A program made the position numbers and the translations under genes. Positions 13,165 through 21,858 of a stretch of DNA of 64,000 nucleotides are shown in pieces (the first letter of the stretch is position 1; each line of letters begins with the position of its first letter). Below the pieces are notes generated by a model. That model had not been told where the DNA came from and did no database searches. It was given only the letters and a program-made list of their open reading frames with translations. The stretch covers positions 1-64,000 of the forward strand of contig CABIXY010000001.1 of assembly GCA_902362805.1 (NCBI GenBank), written 5' to 3'. Source of the DNA: Eubacteriaceae bacterium (lineage in GTDB: Bacteria; Bacillota; Clostridia; Peptostreptococcales; Anaerovoracaceae).

Positions 13165-14520
13165 CTATCTGTATTTGATACCATAGTCGTTCAATTTTCT
13201 ATATAAGTTCTTTCTCGCAATACGCATCTCTTCTGCCGCTTTTGTCACGTTACCACTGTGCTTTTTCATGATTTCCTCAATGTATTCTTTTTCAAAAGCC
13301 TTAGTGATATTTTTTAAATCCGCCGCTACATTTTCTTTCTCTTCCACTGCCCTGATCTCTTCTGGCAGATCTTCCATATCCACTGTACCATCCGTCGATA
13401 ACACCACCAGCCTCTCAATAATGTTGCGAAGTTCTCTCACATTACCTGGCCAGTCGTAGTACTTCAGAGTATTCAGCAAATCCGGTTCAAAGGGACAAAT
13501 TTGCTTATTCATTTCTTTTGCATACTGCTGGAGAAAGCTTTCGCAAAGTATCGGAATGTCTTCCCGCCTTTCTCGCAGAGGGGGAATTTCAATGGGGATA
13601 ATATTGATCCTGTAATATAAATCGGCTCGAAATTGGTTTGCTTTTACCTCCTCCTTTAAGTCCCTGTTGGTAGCTGTTATGAGGCGAAAATCACTTTTGA
13701 TTGACTCTGCTCCGCCGACACGCTCAAAGGATTTTTCCTGCAAAACCCGGAGGAGTTTGACTTGCATGTTTAAACTCAGCTCCCCTATTTCATCAAAGAA
13801 AATCGTGCCGCCGTCTGCTGTTTCAAAACGACCCTTGCGCTGCCTCTCCGCGCCCGTATAAGCACCCCGCTCGCTGCCAAACAGTTCGCTTTCGATTAAA
13901 TTCTCATTGAGCGCCCCGCAATTAACACAGACAAAAGGTTTCTCCGCCCGCTTGCTGCTCTTGTGAATGATGTTTGCCAAAACTTCTTTCCCCGTGCCCG
14001 TCTCCCCCGTTATCAAAACGGCTGAATCCGTTTTTCCTATGATCTCTGCTTTCTGACGCAGATTCTCCGCAATGTCAGAGACTCCGATGAACTCTTTGCC
14101 GCCGGAGAGACGGGCAATATGTTCTTTTAAAGTATCGTTTTCTTCCTTTACATTGGTCAGCTCCTCCGCTTTTTTTACACTGGATATCAGTTCCTCGATA
14201 TCCGCTGGCTTGACAAAGTAAGAGAAAGCCCCTCGCTTTACGGCTTCAACTGCGCCCGAAATAGAGCCTTCTGCGGTAAGCATGATCACCTCAACTCCAG
14301 GCCGTATCTTCTTGATGGCATGAAGCAGTTCCATGCCATCCATTTTCGGCATGATGATATCTGAAATTACCACTGAAACGTGATGTTCTTTCAGCTTTGC
14401 CAAAGCCTCTTCACTGTTATCACAGGTCAAAACCTGAAAACCTTTGAGCCTGAATATCTTTTCATACACCTCCAAAAGTTCTCTGTCGTCATCTACTAGT
14501 AAAATAGGTATTTTTTTCAT
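13165..14520 (-). CDS. NtrC-family sigma-54-dependent response regulator
   Basis: A 451-residue activator: receiver domain (1-120, phosphoacceptor Asp in VVISDIIMPKMDG), AAA+ domain (about 143-375, Walker A GETGTGKE, sigma-54-contact loop GAYTGA in place of GAFTGA, DEIGELSLNMQVKLLR) and a C-terminal Fis helix-turn-helix (SGNVTKAAEEMRIARKNLYRKL). It is translated with the kinase through an ATGA overlap. The gene order kinase-regulator next to a permease/hydrolase operon that carries a sigma-54 promoter points to direct control of that operon. Confidence 0.94.
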   Translation of the reverse strand: MKKIPILLVDDDRELLEVYEKIFRLKGFQVLTCDNSEEALAKLKEHHVSVVISDIIMPKMDGMELLHAIKKIRPGVEVIMLTAEGSISGAVEAVKRGAFSYFVKPADIEELISSVKKAEELTNVKEENDTLKEHIARLSGGKEFIGVSDIAENLRQKAEIIGKTDSAVLITGETGTGKEVLANIIHKSSKRAEKPFVCVNCGALNENLIESELFGSERGAYTGAERQRKGRFETADGGTIFFDEIGELSLNMQVKLLRVLQEKSFERVGGAESIKSDFRLITATNRDLKEEVKANQFRADLYYRINIIPIEIPPLRERREDIPILCESFLQQYAKEMNKQICPFEPDLLNTLKYYDWPGNVRELRNIIERLVVLSTDGTVDMEDLPEEIRAVEEKENVAADLKNITKAFEKEYIEEIMKKHSGNVTKAAEEMRIARKNLYRKLNDYGIKYR

Positions 14521-16811
14521 ACTTTCTCACCTCTGTTCATTGGAATGGTGATGATAAATGCAGTCTCTCCACTCCTCGGCTCTATAATCGCTATTTCGCC
14601 CTCCAGGGAATCCACAAGCCGCTTGGTAATCCAAAGTCCAATGCCAGTTCCCGTCTCCTTTGTTGTCATAAACGGTTCAAAGACCCGTTCCTTCGGCTCA
14701 ATTTTGATGCCGCCTCCATTATCTCTTACCCGCATCAGCACCTTATCGCCAGATTGATGGCACGTAATCTCAATCTGGCCGTCATAGGGAACCGCTTGAA
14801 TCGCGTTGATAATGATGTTTTGCAGGATTACCTTCAGCGCTTCTCTGCCTGAAGAATAGATATAACAGCTTGCATCTACGTCCAGCTTTATGTCGATGTT
14901 CTTGCCAATAGCCTCCTTCTTTGACAAGAGCAAAATCTGGTTAATCAAAGTACCGATGTGAATCATCTCACCGCCGCTGGAATCGCGCTTAGAGAAATCC
15001 AACAAGGTCGTTATCACGTTCTCAGCTTCTTCTACGGCCCTCATAATCGTGGCGATTTCCTTCTGACCCTTTTTCTGTTCATCTAGAATATCTAAAATAT
15101 AAGCCGCCCCTTTAATCAGCGCCAGGACGTTTTTCAGTTCGTGGACAATGGCGGCGGACAACTGCCCCACACCCGCCATCTTCTCTAACTGCTGCATTTC
15201 TTTTTCCAGTAAAATACTCTTTGTCGTGCATTCACTGGAAATAACTACTTTATCAACCGTCCCGTCCTCTTTTAATATCGGGTAATACACATTCTTGTAG
15301 ACCTCACCGTCTGCAATAATTTGTTCTGCAAAATGCTGTTTTTCCTCCTTTACCTGCATAATTGCCCGGCAGATATTCTCCTGACAGATCCCAGAAGATG
15401 CCTTCGACTGAATTTTTATGGCACCGTCCATATCCACGATCATCAAAGTTCCCTCGATGGTATCGAGAATGGTGCTAATTTGGCGATTTTTGTCCAGCAG
15501 TGTCTCTGTGTAGCTTTCAATACTGTCATTCATCGTCTTAAACGCCTGATTTAACTGGGAAATTTCATAATATGTGTCCTCACATGTCTCCTGCTCGCTT
15601 TGAATGGAACTATAGTCCCCTTTGGAAATTCGGTTGGCACTGTTGACCAGTTTTTTCATCGGCCGTGAAAATTTATCATACAATAAAATTCCGAAAATGG
15701 CTGCTAAAAATAAATCTATGACAATCAGTATGAGCCCTTTTTTTAAGTCAAACTTGCTTGTAGGCTTAAATTCTTTCATATTTATTTCGATAACCAGTGT
15801 GGAATCCGTCCCTGGAACTTGAGAATGAACCATCATTTTCTGATTATGATTCTCAGTAAAAACTTCAATGCCACTTTCCTCTTTCAAGGCGGTCTTCAAG
15901 GCCTTTACTTTTTCTGATGACAAACGTCCTTCAGTAAAGATATTTTTCTCATACACCTGCCCCTGGTCAGCTTTGATATTGCTGAAGTCCGTGTGATATA
16001 AAATATTGCCCGCGTGATTGAGCCAGTATACTTTTCCTGACTCACCTAAGGAAAAGCCTTCAAAATACTTTTCCTTTATATTGTCAATGGCGAGGTCTAG
16101 GCAGATGACGCCGTATAACTGATCATTTTGATCATACACCGGCTGTGAACAGGTCATGGTCCAGCCAGTCCCCAGGTAGTCTGTATAAGGCGGCGTCCAG
16201 ACTGGTTTGCGCTGGGGATTATTTTCTTCATTGGCCATAGTATAGAAGATATCTTTAATCTGACTATGGTCGCTTGCAAAATTATCCTGTAGATTTCTAT
16301 AAGGACTGCATCTCAATAAATTGTCCTTGGTCGCAATATAGGCCCAAGTAATATCCTCGCTCTTTAGAATCTTTGCAAAGGCTTCATCTAACTCCTCGGT
16401 CAAATTGATTTCCTCTACCAATTCCGGTGTCACTTTTGTCGTATTTGGCACCATGACATTGCTCTGCGCCATGAGAGATAACGATTTGTCTCTTTTTCTG
16501 TTGATAGTTCCATCTTTGAGAAGGACGTATTCTGATGATAGTCCTTCAGAATAGGGATTGTCCTGCAGCAGCTTTTCCGTCCATATTCCCAGTAGCTGCA
16601 CCTGGGTCTTAATCCGATCAAAGGTAATCGCAATTAGTTCGCTCTTCTCGTCGACAATTTCCTGCATGCTTTTTTTCGCATACTCCGTCGATTTGCTTTC
16701 TTCTTTTATCGATACATAATAGGTAAACAGGATGATAGAAAGGACGTTAAAGACCAAGAAGATCACGATAATATTTGTCGCTAAGGATTTTCTAAATTTC
16801 ACTTTTTTCAT
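14517..16811 (-). CDS. Membrane sensor histidine kinase with extracellular Cache domain
   Basis: A 764-residue kinase. A signal-anchor helix (about 10-32), a large extracytoplasmic sensor up to about residue 360 with dCache-like features (WTPPYTDYLGTGWTMTCSQPVYD, GVICLDLAIDNI), a second membrane helix (ILIVIDLFLAAIFGILLY), HAMP, a PAS-like segment, HisKA with the phosphoacceptor in AAIVHELKNVLALIKG, and HATPase boxes NAIQA, DNGGG and GTGIGLWITKRL. dCache sensors of this kind commonly bind amino acids or amines. It forms a two-component pair with the overlapping regulator and probably senses the substrate of the adjacent permease; the ligand is unknown. Confidence 0.93.
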   Translation of the reverse strand: MKKVKFRKSLATNIIVIFLVFNVLSIILFTYYVSIKEESKSTEYAKKSMQEIVDEKSELIAITFDRIKTQVQLLGIWTEKLLQDNPYSEGLSSEYVLLKDGTINRKRDKSLSLMAQSNVMVPNTTKVTPELVEEINLTEELDEAFAKILKSEDITWAYIATKDNLLRCSPYRNLQDNFASDHSQIKDIFYTMANEENNPQRKPVWTPPYTDYLGTGWTMTCSQPVYDQNDQLYGVICLDLAIDNIKEKYFEGFSLGESGKVYWLNHAGNILYHTDFSNIKADQGQVYEKNIFTEGRLSSEKVKALKTALKEESGIEVFTENHNQKMMVHSQVPGTDSTLVIEINMKEFKPTSKFDLKKGLILIVIDLFLAAIFGILLYDKFSRPMKKLVNSANRISKGDYSSIQSEQETCEDTYYEISQLNQAFKTMNDSIESYTETLLDKNRQISTILDTIEGTLMIVDMDGAIKIQSKASSGICQENICRAIMQVKEEKQHFAEQIIADGEVYKNVYYPILKEDGTVDKVVISSECTTKSILLEKEMQQLEKMAGVGQLSAAIVHELKNVLALIKGAAYILDILDEQKKGQKEIATIMRAVEEAENVITTLLDFSKRDSSGGEMIHIGTLINQILLLSKKEAIGKNIDIKLDVDASCYIYSSGREALKVILQNIIINAIQAVPYDGQIEITCHQSGDKVLMRVRDNGGGIKIEPKERVFEPFMTTKETGTGIGLWITKRLVDSLEGEIAIIEPRSGETAFIITIPMNRGEKV

Positions 16812-16848
16812 GTTGTTCCTCTCTATGCACTTCCTATTATTTTAACAT

Positions 16849-16874
16849 CAGCCTAGGGAATTGTCCCTAGGCTG
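16849..16874. terminator. Strong hairpin after the amino acid permease gene
   Basis: An 11-bp perfect stem CAGCCTAGGGA/TCCCTAGGCTG with a 4-base loop lies between the permease stop and the kinase start. No long T run follows on either strand (ATGTTAAAAT on minus), so it may stop or only attenuate or protect the upstream transcript. Confidence 0.5.
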
Positions 16875-16897
16875 TATATATTAGCAACATCTATATA

Positions 16898-18271
16898 TTA
16901 TGCTTGTTGTTCTTCGTTGTCTTCTGAAGAATCCACCGTATCCGGTGACAGAATCACTGGCGTCCAATTTAAAGGATCGGTTTTCTCTTTGTGCTTGCCG
17001 TATGCCCAGAGGATAACCCCCAGTACCCCATAGAGTGCAAGAACCAGCCATGCGCCCTTATTCATAGCTGTGATAGAGGAATACAGCACCCATAAACAGA
17101 AGATGATACCGATGATTCCCATCAGCGTCCCCGCTTTCACCTTGTACGGCCGAGGCCACTCGGGATGAACTTTCCGCAGTTTAAGGAAAGACAAAGCCAC
17201 CATCAGATAAACAGCGCCTGCAGCAACGCCATAAATTGTATAAATATAGTCCACCCAGGCATCTGGTGCAAAGACTGTAAAATAAATTGACAGGATTCCG
17301 ACTATTATATTAGCGAACTGCGGCTGCCCGAACTTATTTAGTTCACCGAACTTAGACGTCATCTGGCGCTGTTTTGACGCGCCATATAGAATTCGCGAAG
17401 CGCTGAGCCAGAAAGAAGACAAGGTCGTGATGCAGGTCAGGCTGCCCATGACGACGATAATCAAGCCCAGCCAATGCATGTCGATGATGTCAGCGACCCG
17501 CGGATCGACGATATCAGTCTGTGCAACCCAGTCGTTGGATACGATACCGCCAACAGCAATGACGGCCATCGAATAGATCAAAACCGTACATCCCAGAGCG
17601 CCTACAAAAGCTTTCCACAGATCCTTTTTAGGAAATTTTGCTTCTTCCGAAAGCTGTGGAATCAAGTCGAATCCTACGAATTTCATAATCAAAAGGCCGA
17701 TAGCCGCTGTATATCCGCTGAAGCCGTTTGGAAACCACTCTATGCTGGAAAAATGCCAATGACCACTGAAAATGAAAATCGTCGATGCGCAAATTGAAAC
17801 GGCCAGGGTGCTCCAGAATAGGATATTCTGCAGCTTCGCCAGTACCTTCAGTTCCCTGTTCGTCAGGAAAAACCAGATCACCAAAATAACCGATGCGATG
17901 ATTTTTATCTGCAGAGAAGTGATTGGGAACAAATACCCCAGCATACTTGCAATGCCATATGCGACGGTCGGCATCGCCATGACGTAAAGAAGCATGATCA
18001 GCCAGCAGGATGCAAAGCCGGTATTGCGGCCAAAAGCGTTTGTAATCCAGATGTTCTGTCCCCCGGCGTAAGGCATCATACTGGTCATCTCAGAATAAAT
18101 AAAACATAATGGCAGGATCAGGATACCGCAGGTCATGAGGGAGAACGCCGCTCCAGGACCACTCAGTTCAAACCAATATTTGATTTCGACCATCCAGGCA
18201 GCTATCATGCCGCCGGCGGCCATTGCTATCATACTTGACAGCTTCAATTCCTTTCTCAATCCGTTACTCAT
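16898..18271 (-). CDS. APC-superfamily amino acid permease
   Basis: A 457-residue transporter with about 12 hydrophobic segments. The first helix has the APC-type Gly-rich break (MIAMAAGGMIAAWMVEI) and helix 2-3 shows YSEMTSMMPYAGGQNIWI, as in amino acid/polyamine/organocation permeases. Glu residues such as FDLIPQLSEEAKFP also fit that family. The C-terminal tail is acidic (DSSEDNEEQQA). It sits 9 bases after the isochorismatase-like gene, so the permease and hydrolase form one operon and probably handle the same nitrogen compound. ATG follows AGGAGG. Confidence 0.9.
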   Translation of the reverse strand: MSNGLRKELKLSSMIAMAAGGMIAAWMVEIKYWFELSGPGAAFSLMTCGILILPLCFIYSEMTSMMPYAGGQNIWITNAFGRNTGFASCWLIMLLYVMAMPTVAYGIASMLGYLFPITSLQIKIIASVILVIWFFLTNRELKVLAKLQNILFWSTLAVSICASTIFIFSGHWHFSSIEWFPNGFSGYTAAIGLLIMKFVGFDLIPQLSEEAKFPKKDLWKAFVGALGCTVLIYSMAVIAVGGIVSNDWVAQTDIVDPRVADIIDMHWLGLIIVVMGSLTCITTLSSFWLSASRILYGASKQRQMTSKFGELNKFGQPQFANIIVGILSIYFTVFAPDAWVDYIYTIYGVAAGAVYLMVALSFLKLRKVHPEWPRPYKVKAGTLMGIIGIIFCLWVLYSSITAMNKGAWLVLALYGVLGVILWAYGKHKEKTDPLNWTPVILSPDTVDSSEDNEEQQA

Positions 18272-18280
18272 AACAACCTC

Positions 18281-18979
18281 CTATAAATTTTTTTCAATCA
18301 GGGAAATGGTTTCGTCTGTGGATAGCACGTCGCAGTAGATAACACTCATAATCTTCAGTTCCGCATCGTGAAGTTCCTGACTGCCCGCCGCACAGGCATC
18401 TTCTACGCATATGACTCTCAGGCCCGCGTCCGCCAGCCCTCTGACTGTACTCGCAACACACTGATCTGTTACAATTCCTGTGACGACTACCGTTTCGATG
18501 CCCATGAACTGGAGAAGCGTCAAATAGTTTGTTCCCGTCGTCACACTGTCTGTTGTCTTGTTTACGATAATCTCGTTTTCTAAAGGGGCTAATTCATCAA
18601 TCATCTGCGCTGCATAACTATTTACCGGAATCAGCATGCCGTTCCATCCTTCTGATTTCTGCACAGGAGAGCGGTCTTCGCCATCTTCCCGCAGACAGGC
18701 AATCCTGCCGTAAGTTACCATCAAGCCGTTTTTTCTGAAGAAATCCAAAAGCCGCTTGTTATTTGGGATTACAACTTCATCCAGTCTATCGTGGAAAGGA
18801 ATCCATCTTTCCCACTCCCCCGCTTCTTTGAACTGGAGCGCTTCACCAAAGTCTCTAAGTACAAACTCATTTTGCAGATCGACTAGCAAGAGTGCCGTCT
18901 TCTTCGGATCAATCACCGGTTCCTCAACCTCTCCAATAGTCTCGTAATAAAAATTAAGATACTTATCTTTCACTTTCAT
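18281..18979 (-). CDS. Isochorismatase-family cysteine hydrolase
   Basis: A 232-residue hydrolase of the isochorismatase/nicotinamidase superfamily. The catalytic triad is visible: Asp in LLVDLQNEFVL, Lys in EIIVNKTTDSVTTGTN and Cys in VTGIVTDQCVASTVRGL, with the family cis-peptide before TDQC. Members cleave amides, for example nicotinamide, N-carbamoylsarcosine, or ureido acids; the substrate is not readable. Paired with a permease and placed behind a sigma-54 promoter, it probably releases ammonia from an imported amide or ureido compound. ATG follows AGGAGG by 8 bases. Confidence 0.88.
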   Translation of the reverse strand: MKVKDKYLNFYYETIGEVEEPVIDPKKTALLLVDLQNEFVLRDFGEALQFKEAGEWERWIPFHDRLDEVVIPNNKRLLDFFRKNGLMVTYGRIACLREDGEDRSPVQKSEGWNGMLIPVNSYAAQMIDELAPLENEIIVNKTTDSVTTGTNYLTLLQFMGIETVVVTGIVTDQCVASTVRGLADAGLRVICVEDACAAGSQELHDAELKIMSVIYCDVLSTDETISLIEKNL

Positions 18980-19011
18980 ATCTCTACCTCCTGTTTTTTG
19001 TACAGATATAA

Positions 19012-19029
19012 TTGCGAGCCTCGTGCCAA
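19012..19029 (-). promoter_or_regulatory. Sigma-54 promoter of the isochorismatase-permease operon
   Basis: The minus strand reads TTGGCACGAGGCTCGCA, matching the YTGGCACG-N4-TTGCW consensus with one mismatch (TCGC for TTGC) and the obligatory 10 bases between GG and GC. It lies 34 bases before the ATG, leaving room for a leader with AGGAGG. An NtrC-type activator is encoded in the adjacent two-component system. Confidence 0.8.
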
Positions 19030-19148
19030 AATTTTATATTTTTCAAATTATTTTGTTAAATTCGTCTATATCCTTGCAGTTCCAACGTTTATTTCGCTCC
19101 GCATTTCTTTGCTGGTTGACCCTATTCCCTTTAACCCGGTGCTATATC

Positions 19149-19196
19149 GTTACCTCTTGGTGACAAATACAGTAGCTGAGATTACCTTTTCGTAAC
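19149..19196. promoter_or_regulatory. Paired enhancer-like sites upstream of the sigma-54 promoter
   Basis: Two related 16-base imperfect palindromes, GTTACCTCTTGGTGAC (19149-19164) and ATTACCTTTTCGTAAC (19181-19196), match at 12 of 16 positions in one orientation or the other. Their centres are 32 bases apart (about three helical turns) and lie roughly 155 and 187 bases upstream of the predicted start. This is the usual geometry of upstream activator sites for NtrC-type proteins. Binding by the regulator at 13165-14520 is inferred. Confidence 0.5.
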
Positions 19197-19274
19197 AATG
19201 GAGGAACACATGCTCGCCAAGTACCTTGTTAGTGGCAGCATATCGGAGCCACGCCTATCTGGAACAGACATGGC

Positions 19275-19907
19275 AGTCCGCAGCCGCCGGCTTTGCTAGA
19301 AATGTCTTGAACATTTTTTCTGGCTATGGCGATTGCGGACTGCTAAACGCTGATTTCCCAGGCTTTTAGTCCGCAGCCGTCGGCTTTACTAGAAATGTCC
19401 TGAACATTTTTCCTGGTTATGGCGATTGCGGACTACTATGCACTGATTTCCCAGGCTTTTAGTCCGCAGTCAGCACCTTCTCTAGAAATGTCCTGAACAT
19501 TTTTTCTGGCTATGGCGATTGCGGACTACTATGCACTGATTTCCCAGGCTTTTAGTCCGCAGTCAGCACCTTCTCTAGAAATGTCCTGAACATTTTTTCT
19601 GGCTATGGCGATTGCGGACTGCTAAACGCTGATTTCCCAGGCTTTTAGTCCGCAGCCGTCGGCTTTTCTAGAAATGTCCTGAACATTTTTTCCGGCTATA
19701 TTGATTGCGGACTGCTATGCACTGATTTCCCAGGCTTTTAGTCCGCAGTCAGCACCTTCTCTAGAAATGTCCTGAACATTTTTCCTGGTTATGGCGATTG
19801 CGGACTAACATGCGCTGATTTCCCAGGCTTTTAGTCCGCAGCCGTCGGCTTTACTAGAAATGTCCTGAACATTTTTTCTGGCTATGGCGATTGCGGACTA
19901 CTAAACG
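19275..19907. repeat. Seven tandem copies of a 93-bp unit with nested inverted repeats
   Basis: Copies begin at 19275, 19368, 19461, 19554, 19647, 19740 and 19833, exactly 93 bases apart; the last is partial. Each has outer arms AGTCCGCA/TGCGGACT enclosing about 50 bases, and inside them a 17-base palindrome AAATGTCCTGAACATTT (TCTTGA in copy 1). All outer and inner arms are identical in all seven copies. The segment after the left arm has two forms: GCCGTCGGCTTT-like in copies 1, 2, 5, 7 and TCAGCACCTTCT in 3, 4, 6. The tail between units (ACTATGCAC or GCTAAACGC, then TGATTTCCCAGGCTTTT) varies independently, giving a mosaic. No coding frame is convincing on either strand. Function unknown. 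Confidence 0.95.
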
Positions 19908-19989
19908 ATAATACGGCAGCTCCCTAGTCAGGAGGTCAAATGCTGAGAGGTACAAATGCAATATGCGCCACAAAATTTTCCAATCTTTG

Positions 19990-20018
19990 TTGTACTTTTC
20001 GGTAAAATAAGGCATAAT
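19990..20018 (+). promoter_or_regulatory. Promoter of the RNase H-CofE-like operon
   Basis: TTGTAC (19990-19995) and CATAAT (20013-20018) are 17 bases apart, 35 bases before the RNase H ATG. It starts about 80 bases after the end of the 93-bp repeat array. Confidence 0.55.
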
Positions 20019-20052
20019 AGATATGTTAAAAATTTCAACAAAGGGGAAAAAC

Positions 20053-20604
20053 ATGACGATTTTGAGAATTTATACGGATGGAGCCTGCTCCGGGAACCAG
20101 AGCAGTGAGAACTTTGGCGGATGGGGATCCATTTTAGAATTTGGCGAACATAGAAAAGAACTGTTCGGCGGTGAAGCCAACACTACCAACAACCGCATGG
20201 AGCTGACTGCCGTTATTGAAGCATTTAAGGCTCTAAACCAGGGACAACAGGCCGTGGAGGTCTTTACTGACAGCGCTTACGTCGCCAATTGTTTCAGAGA
20301 GAAGTGGTATGAAAGCTGGGAAAAGAACAAATGGAAGAATGCCGCCAGGAAATCTGTGGAAAATCAAGAACTTTGGCGAGAATTACTTGCATTAGTAAGG
20401 CAAAATGATGTAAAATTCTATAGGGTAAAAGGGCATGTCAATCTGAAGAGCAAATCTACAGATTTTGATAAGCTTTATGAGAAATTTATAAGTTGGAATG
20501 GAAGCCGTTTCACTTTTGAAGATTTTGAATATATAACCACCATGAATAATCGTGCCGATGAACTGGCGAACATGGGCATAGATCGAGTAAAAGGAGAGAT
20601 GTAA
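20053..20604 (+). CDS. rnhA: Ribonuclease H type 1
   Basis: A 183-residue RNase HI-type nuclease that degrades RNA in RNA-DNA hybrids. The acidic active-site residues appear in order: Asp in IYTDGACSGN, Glu in NNRMELTAVIEAF, Asp in VFTDSAYVA and the last Asp in NNRADELAN. A 25-30 residue insertion before the last motif (SKSTDFDKLYEKFISWNGSRF) makes it longer than E. coli RNase HI (155). The start at 20053 follows AAGGGG; an in-frame ATG ten codons earlier is less likely. One base separates its stop from the next gene, so they form an operon. Confidence 0.92.
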   Translation: MTILRIYTDGACSGNQSSENFGGWGSILEFGEHRKELFGGEANTTNNRMELTAVIEAFKALNQGQQAVEVFTDSAYVANCFREKWYESWEKNKWKNAARKSVENQELWRELLALVRQNDVKFYRVKGHVNLKSKSTDFDKLYEKFISWNGSRFTFEDFEYITTMNNRADELANMGIDRVKGEM

Positions 20605-20605
20605 C

Positions 20606-21796
20606 ATGGAAAGAAAAGTAGGAACAGTATCTAGAGGTCTGAGAGCTCCTATCATAAAGGAAGGCGAAGACCTTTCACAGATTGTCATCGACACTGTGAT
20701 GGACGCTGCCAATTCCGGAGAATTTACAATTCAGGATAGAGACATCCTGGCAGTTACGGAATCAATCTTAGCCAGATCACAGGCAAATTACGCTACTAAG
20801 GAGCAGATCGCTGCTGACGTGAAAGCAAAACTAGGTGGAGAAACCATCGGTGTCATCTTCCCAATTCTCAGCAGAAATAGATTTGCCATCTGCCTGCGTG
20901 GTATCGCAAAAGGAGCCAAAAAGGTCGTTTTGATGCTCAGCTATCCAGCTGACGAAGTGGGAAATCATCTGGTCGATTTAGACCTTTTGGATGCCAAGGG
21001 GATTAACCCGTATTCAGATGTTTTGTCACAAGAAAAGTTTGAAGAACTTTTTGGAAAGTCAAACCACACCTTTACTGGCATGGATTACGTGAACTACTAC
21101 AAAGGGATTATCGAAGAAGAAGGAGCCGAAGCAGAGGTTATCTTTTCCAACAATCCAAGAACGATTTTAGACTATACGAAGAAAGTTTTGACTTGCGATA
21201 TTCATACGAGAGTGAGATCAAAGAGATTGCTTAAAGAAGGCGGCGCAGAAATCGTCTGTGGCATGGACGACATATTGACGGCAAGTGTAGATGGCAGTGG
21301 TTACAATGATAAGTACGGTCTTTTGGGCTCAAACAAATCTACAGAAAACTCCATCAAACTGTTCCCAATTCACTGTCAGGAGTTTGTCGACGGCATTCAG
21401 AAGAAAATCAATATACTGACAGGAAAGACTATCGAAGTCATGGTCTATGGCGACGGTGCCTTTAAAGATCCTGTCGGGAAAATCTGGGAACTAGCTGATC
21501 CGGTGGTTTCTCCAGGATATACTAAAGGTCTGGAAGGAACCCCGAATGAAGTAAAACTGAAATACCTGGCCGACAATGAGTTTGCAAATCTCAAAGGAGA
21601 AGAACTGCAGGCCGCAATCAGCGAGTACATAAAACACAAAGATGAAGAGTTGGGCGATTCTATGGTTGCACAGGGAACAACGCCGAGAAGACTCACGGAT
21701 CTAATCGGTTCCTTATGTGACTTGACTAGCGGAAGCGGCGACAAAGGAACACCGTTCATCTATATTCAAGGATATTTTGACAACTATACAAAATAA
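20606..21796 (+). CDS. CofE-like gamma-glutamyl ligase family protein
   Basis: A 396-residue protein similar to coenzyme F420-0:L-glutamate ligase (CofE), which adds glutamates to F420 in methanogens and actinobacteria. Supporting segments are the N-terminal ILAVTESILARSQ, the DDILTASVDGSGYNDKYGLLGSN stretch split by family-type acidic residues, and VMVYGDGAFKDPVGKIWELADP. It is longer than archaeal CofE (about 250 residues), and no F420 gene is nearby; most Clostridia do not make F420. It may ligate glutamate or another amino acid to a different acceptor. ATG follows AAGGAGAG. Ends before a clear terminator. Confidence 0.75.
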   Translation: MERKVGTVSRGLRAPIIKEGEDLSQIVIDTVMDAANSGEFTIQDRDILAVTESILARSQANYATKEQIAADVKAKLGGETIGVIFPILSRNRFAICLRGIAKGAKKVVLMLSYPADEVGNHLVDLDLLDAKGINPYSDVLSQEKFEELFGKSNHTFTGMDYVNYYKGIIEEEGAEAEVIFSNNPRTILDYTKKVLTCDIHTRVRSKRLLKEGGAEIVCGMDDILTASVDGSGYNDKYGLLGSNKSTENSIKLFPIHCQEFVDGIQKKINILTGKTIEVMVYGDGAFKDPVGKIWELADPVVSPGYTKGLEGTPNEVKLKYLADNEFANLKGEELQAAISEYIKHKDEELGDSMVAQGTTPRRLTDLIGSLCDLTSGSGDKGTPFIYIQGYFDNYTK

Positions 21797-21805
21797 GATC
21801 AACCA

Positions 21806-21832
21806 AAGCTGTCCCCAGAGGACAGCTTTTTT
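21806..21832 (+). terminator. Rho-independent terminator after the CofE-like gene
   Basis: Perfect 9-bp stem AAGCTGTCC/GGACAGCTT, loop CCAGA, followed by TTTT. Confidence 0.9.
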
Positions 21833-21858
21833 AATACAGGTATAATCTCCCCTTGGCT

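Noticed and set aside
19275..19907. CRISPR array
   Set aside because: Units are 93 bases and nearly identical throughout, with no unique spacers, and no cas genes are near.
19854..20054. Minus-strand 66-residue frame across the repeat array end
   Set aside because: It runs through the repeats and the RNase H promoter, lacks a ribosome site and has no recognisable features.
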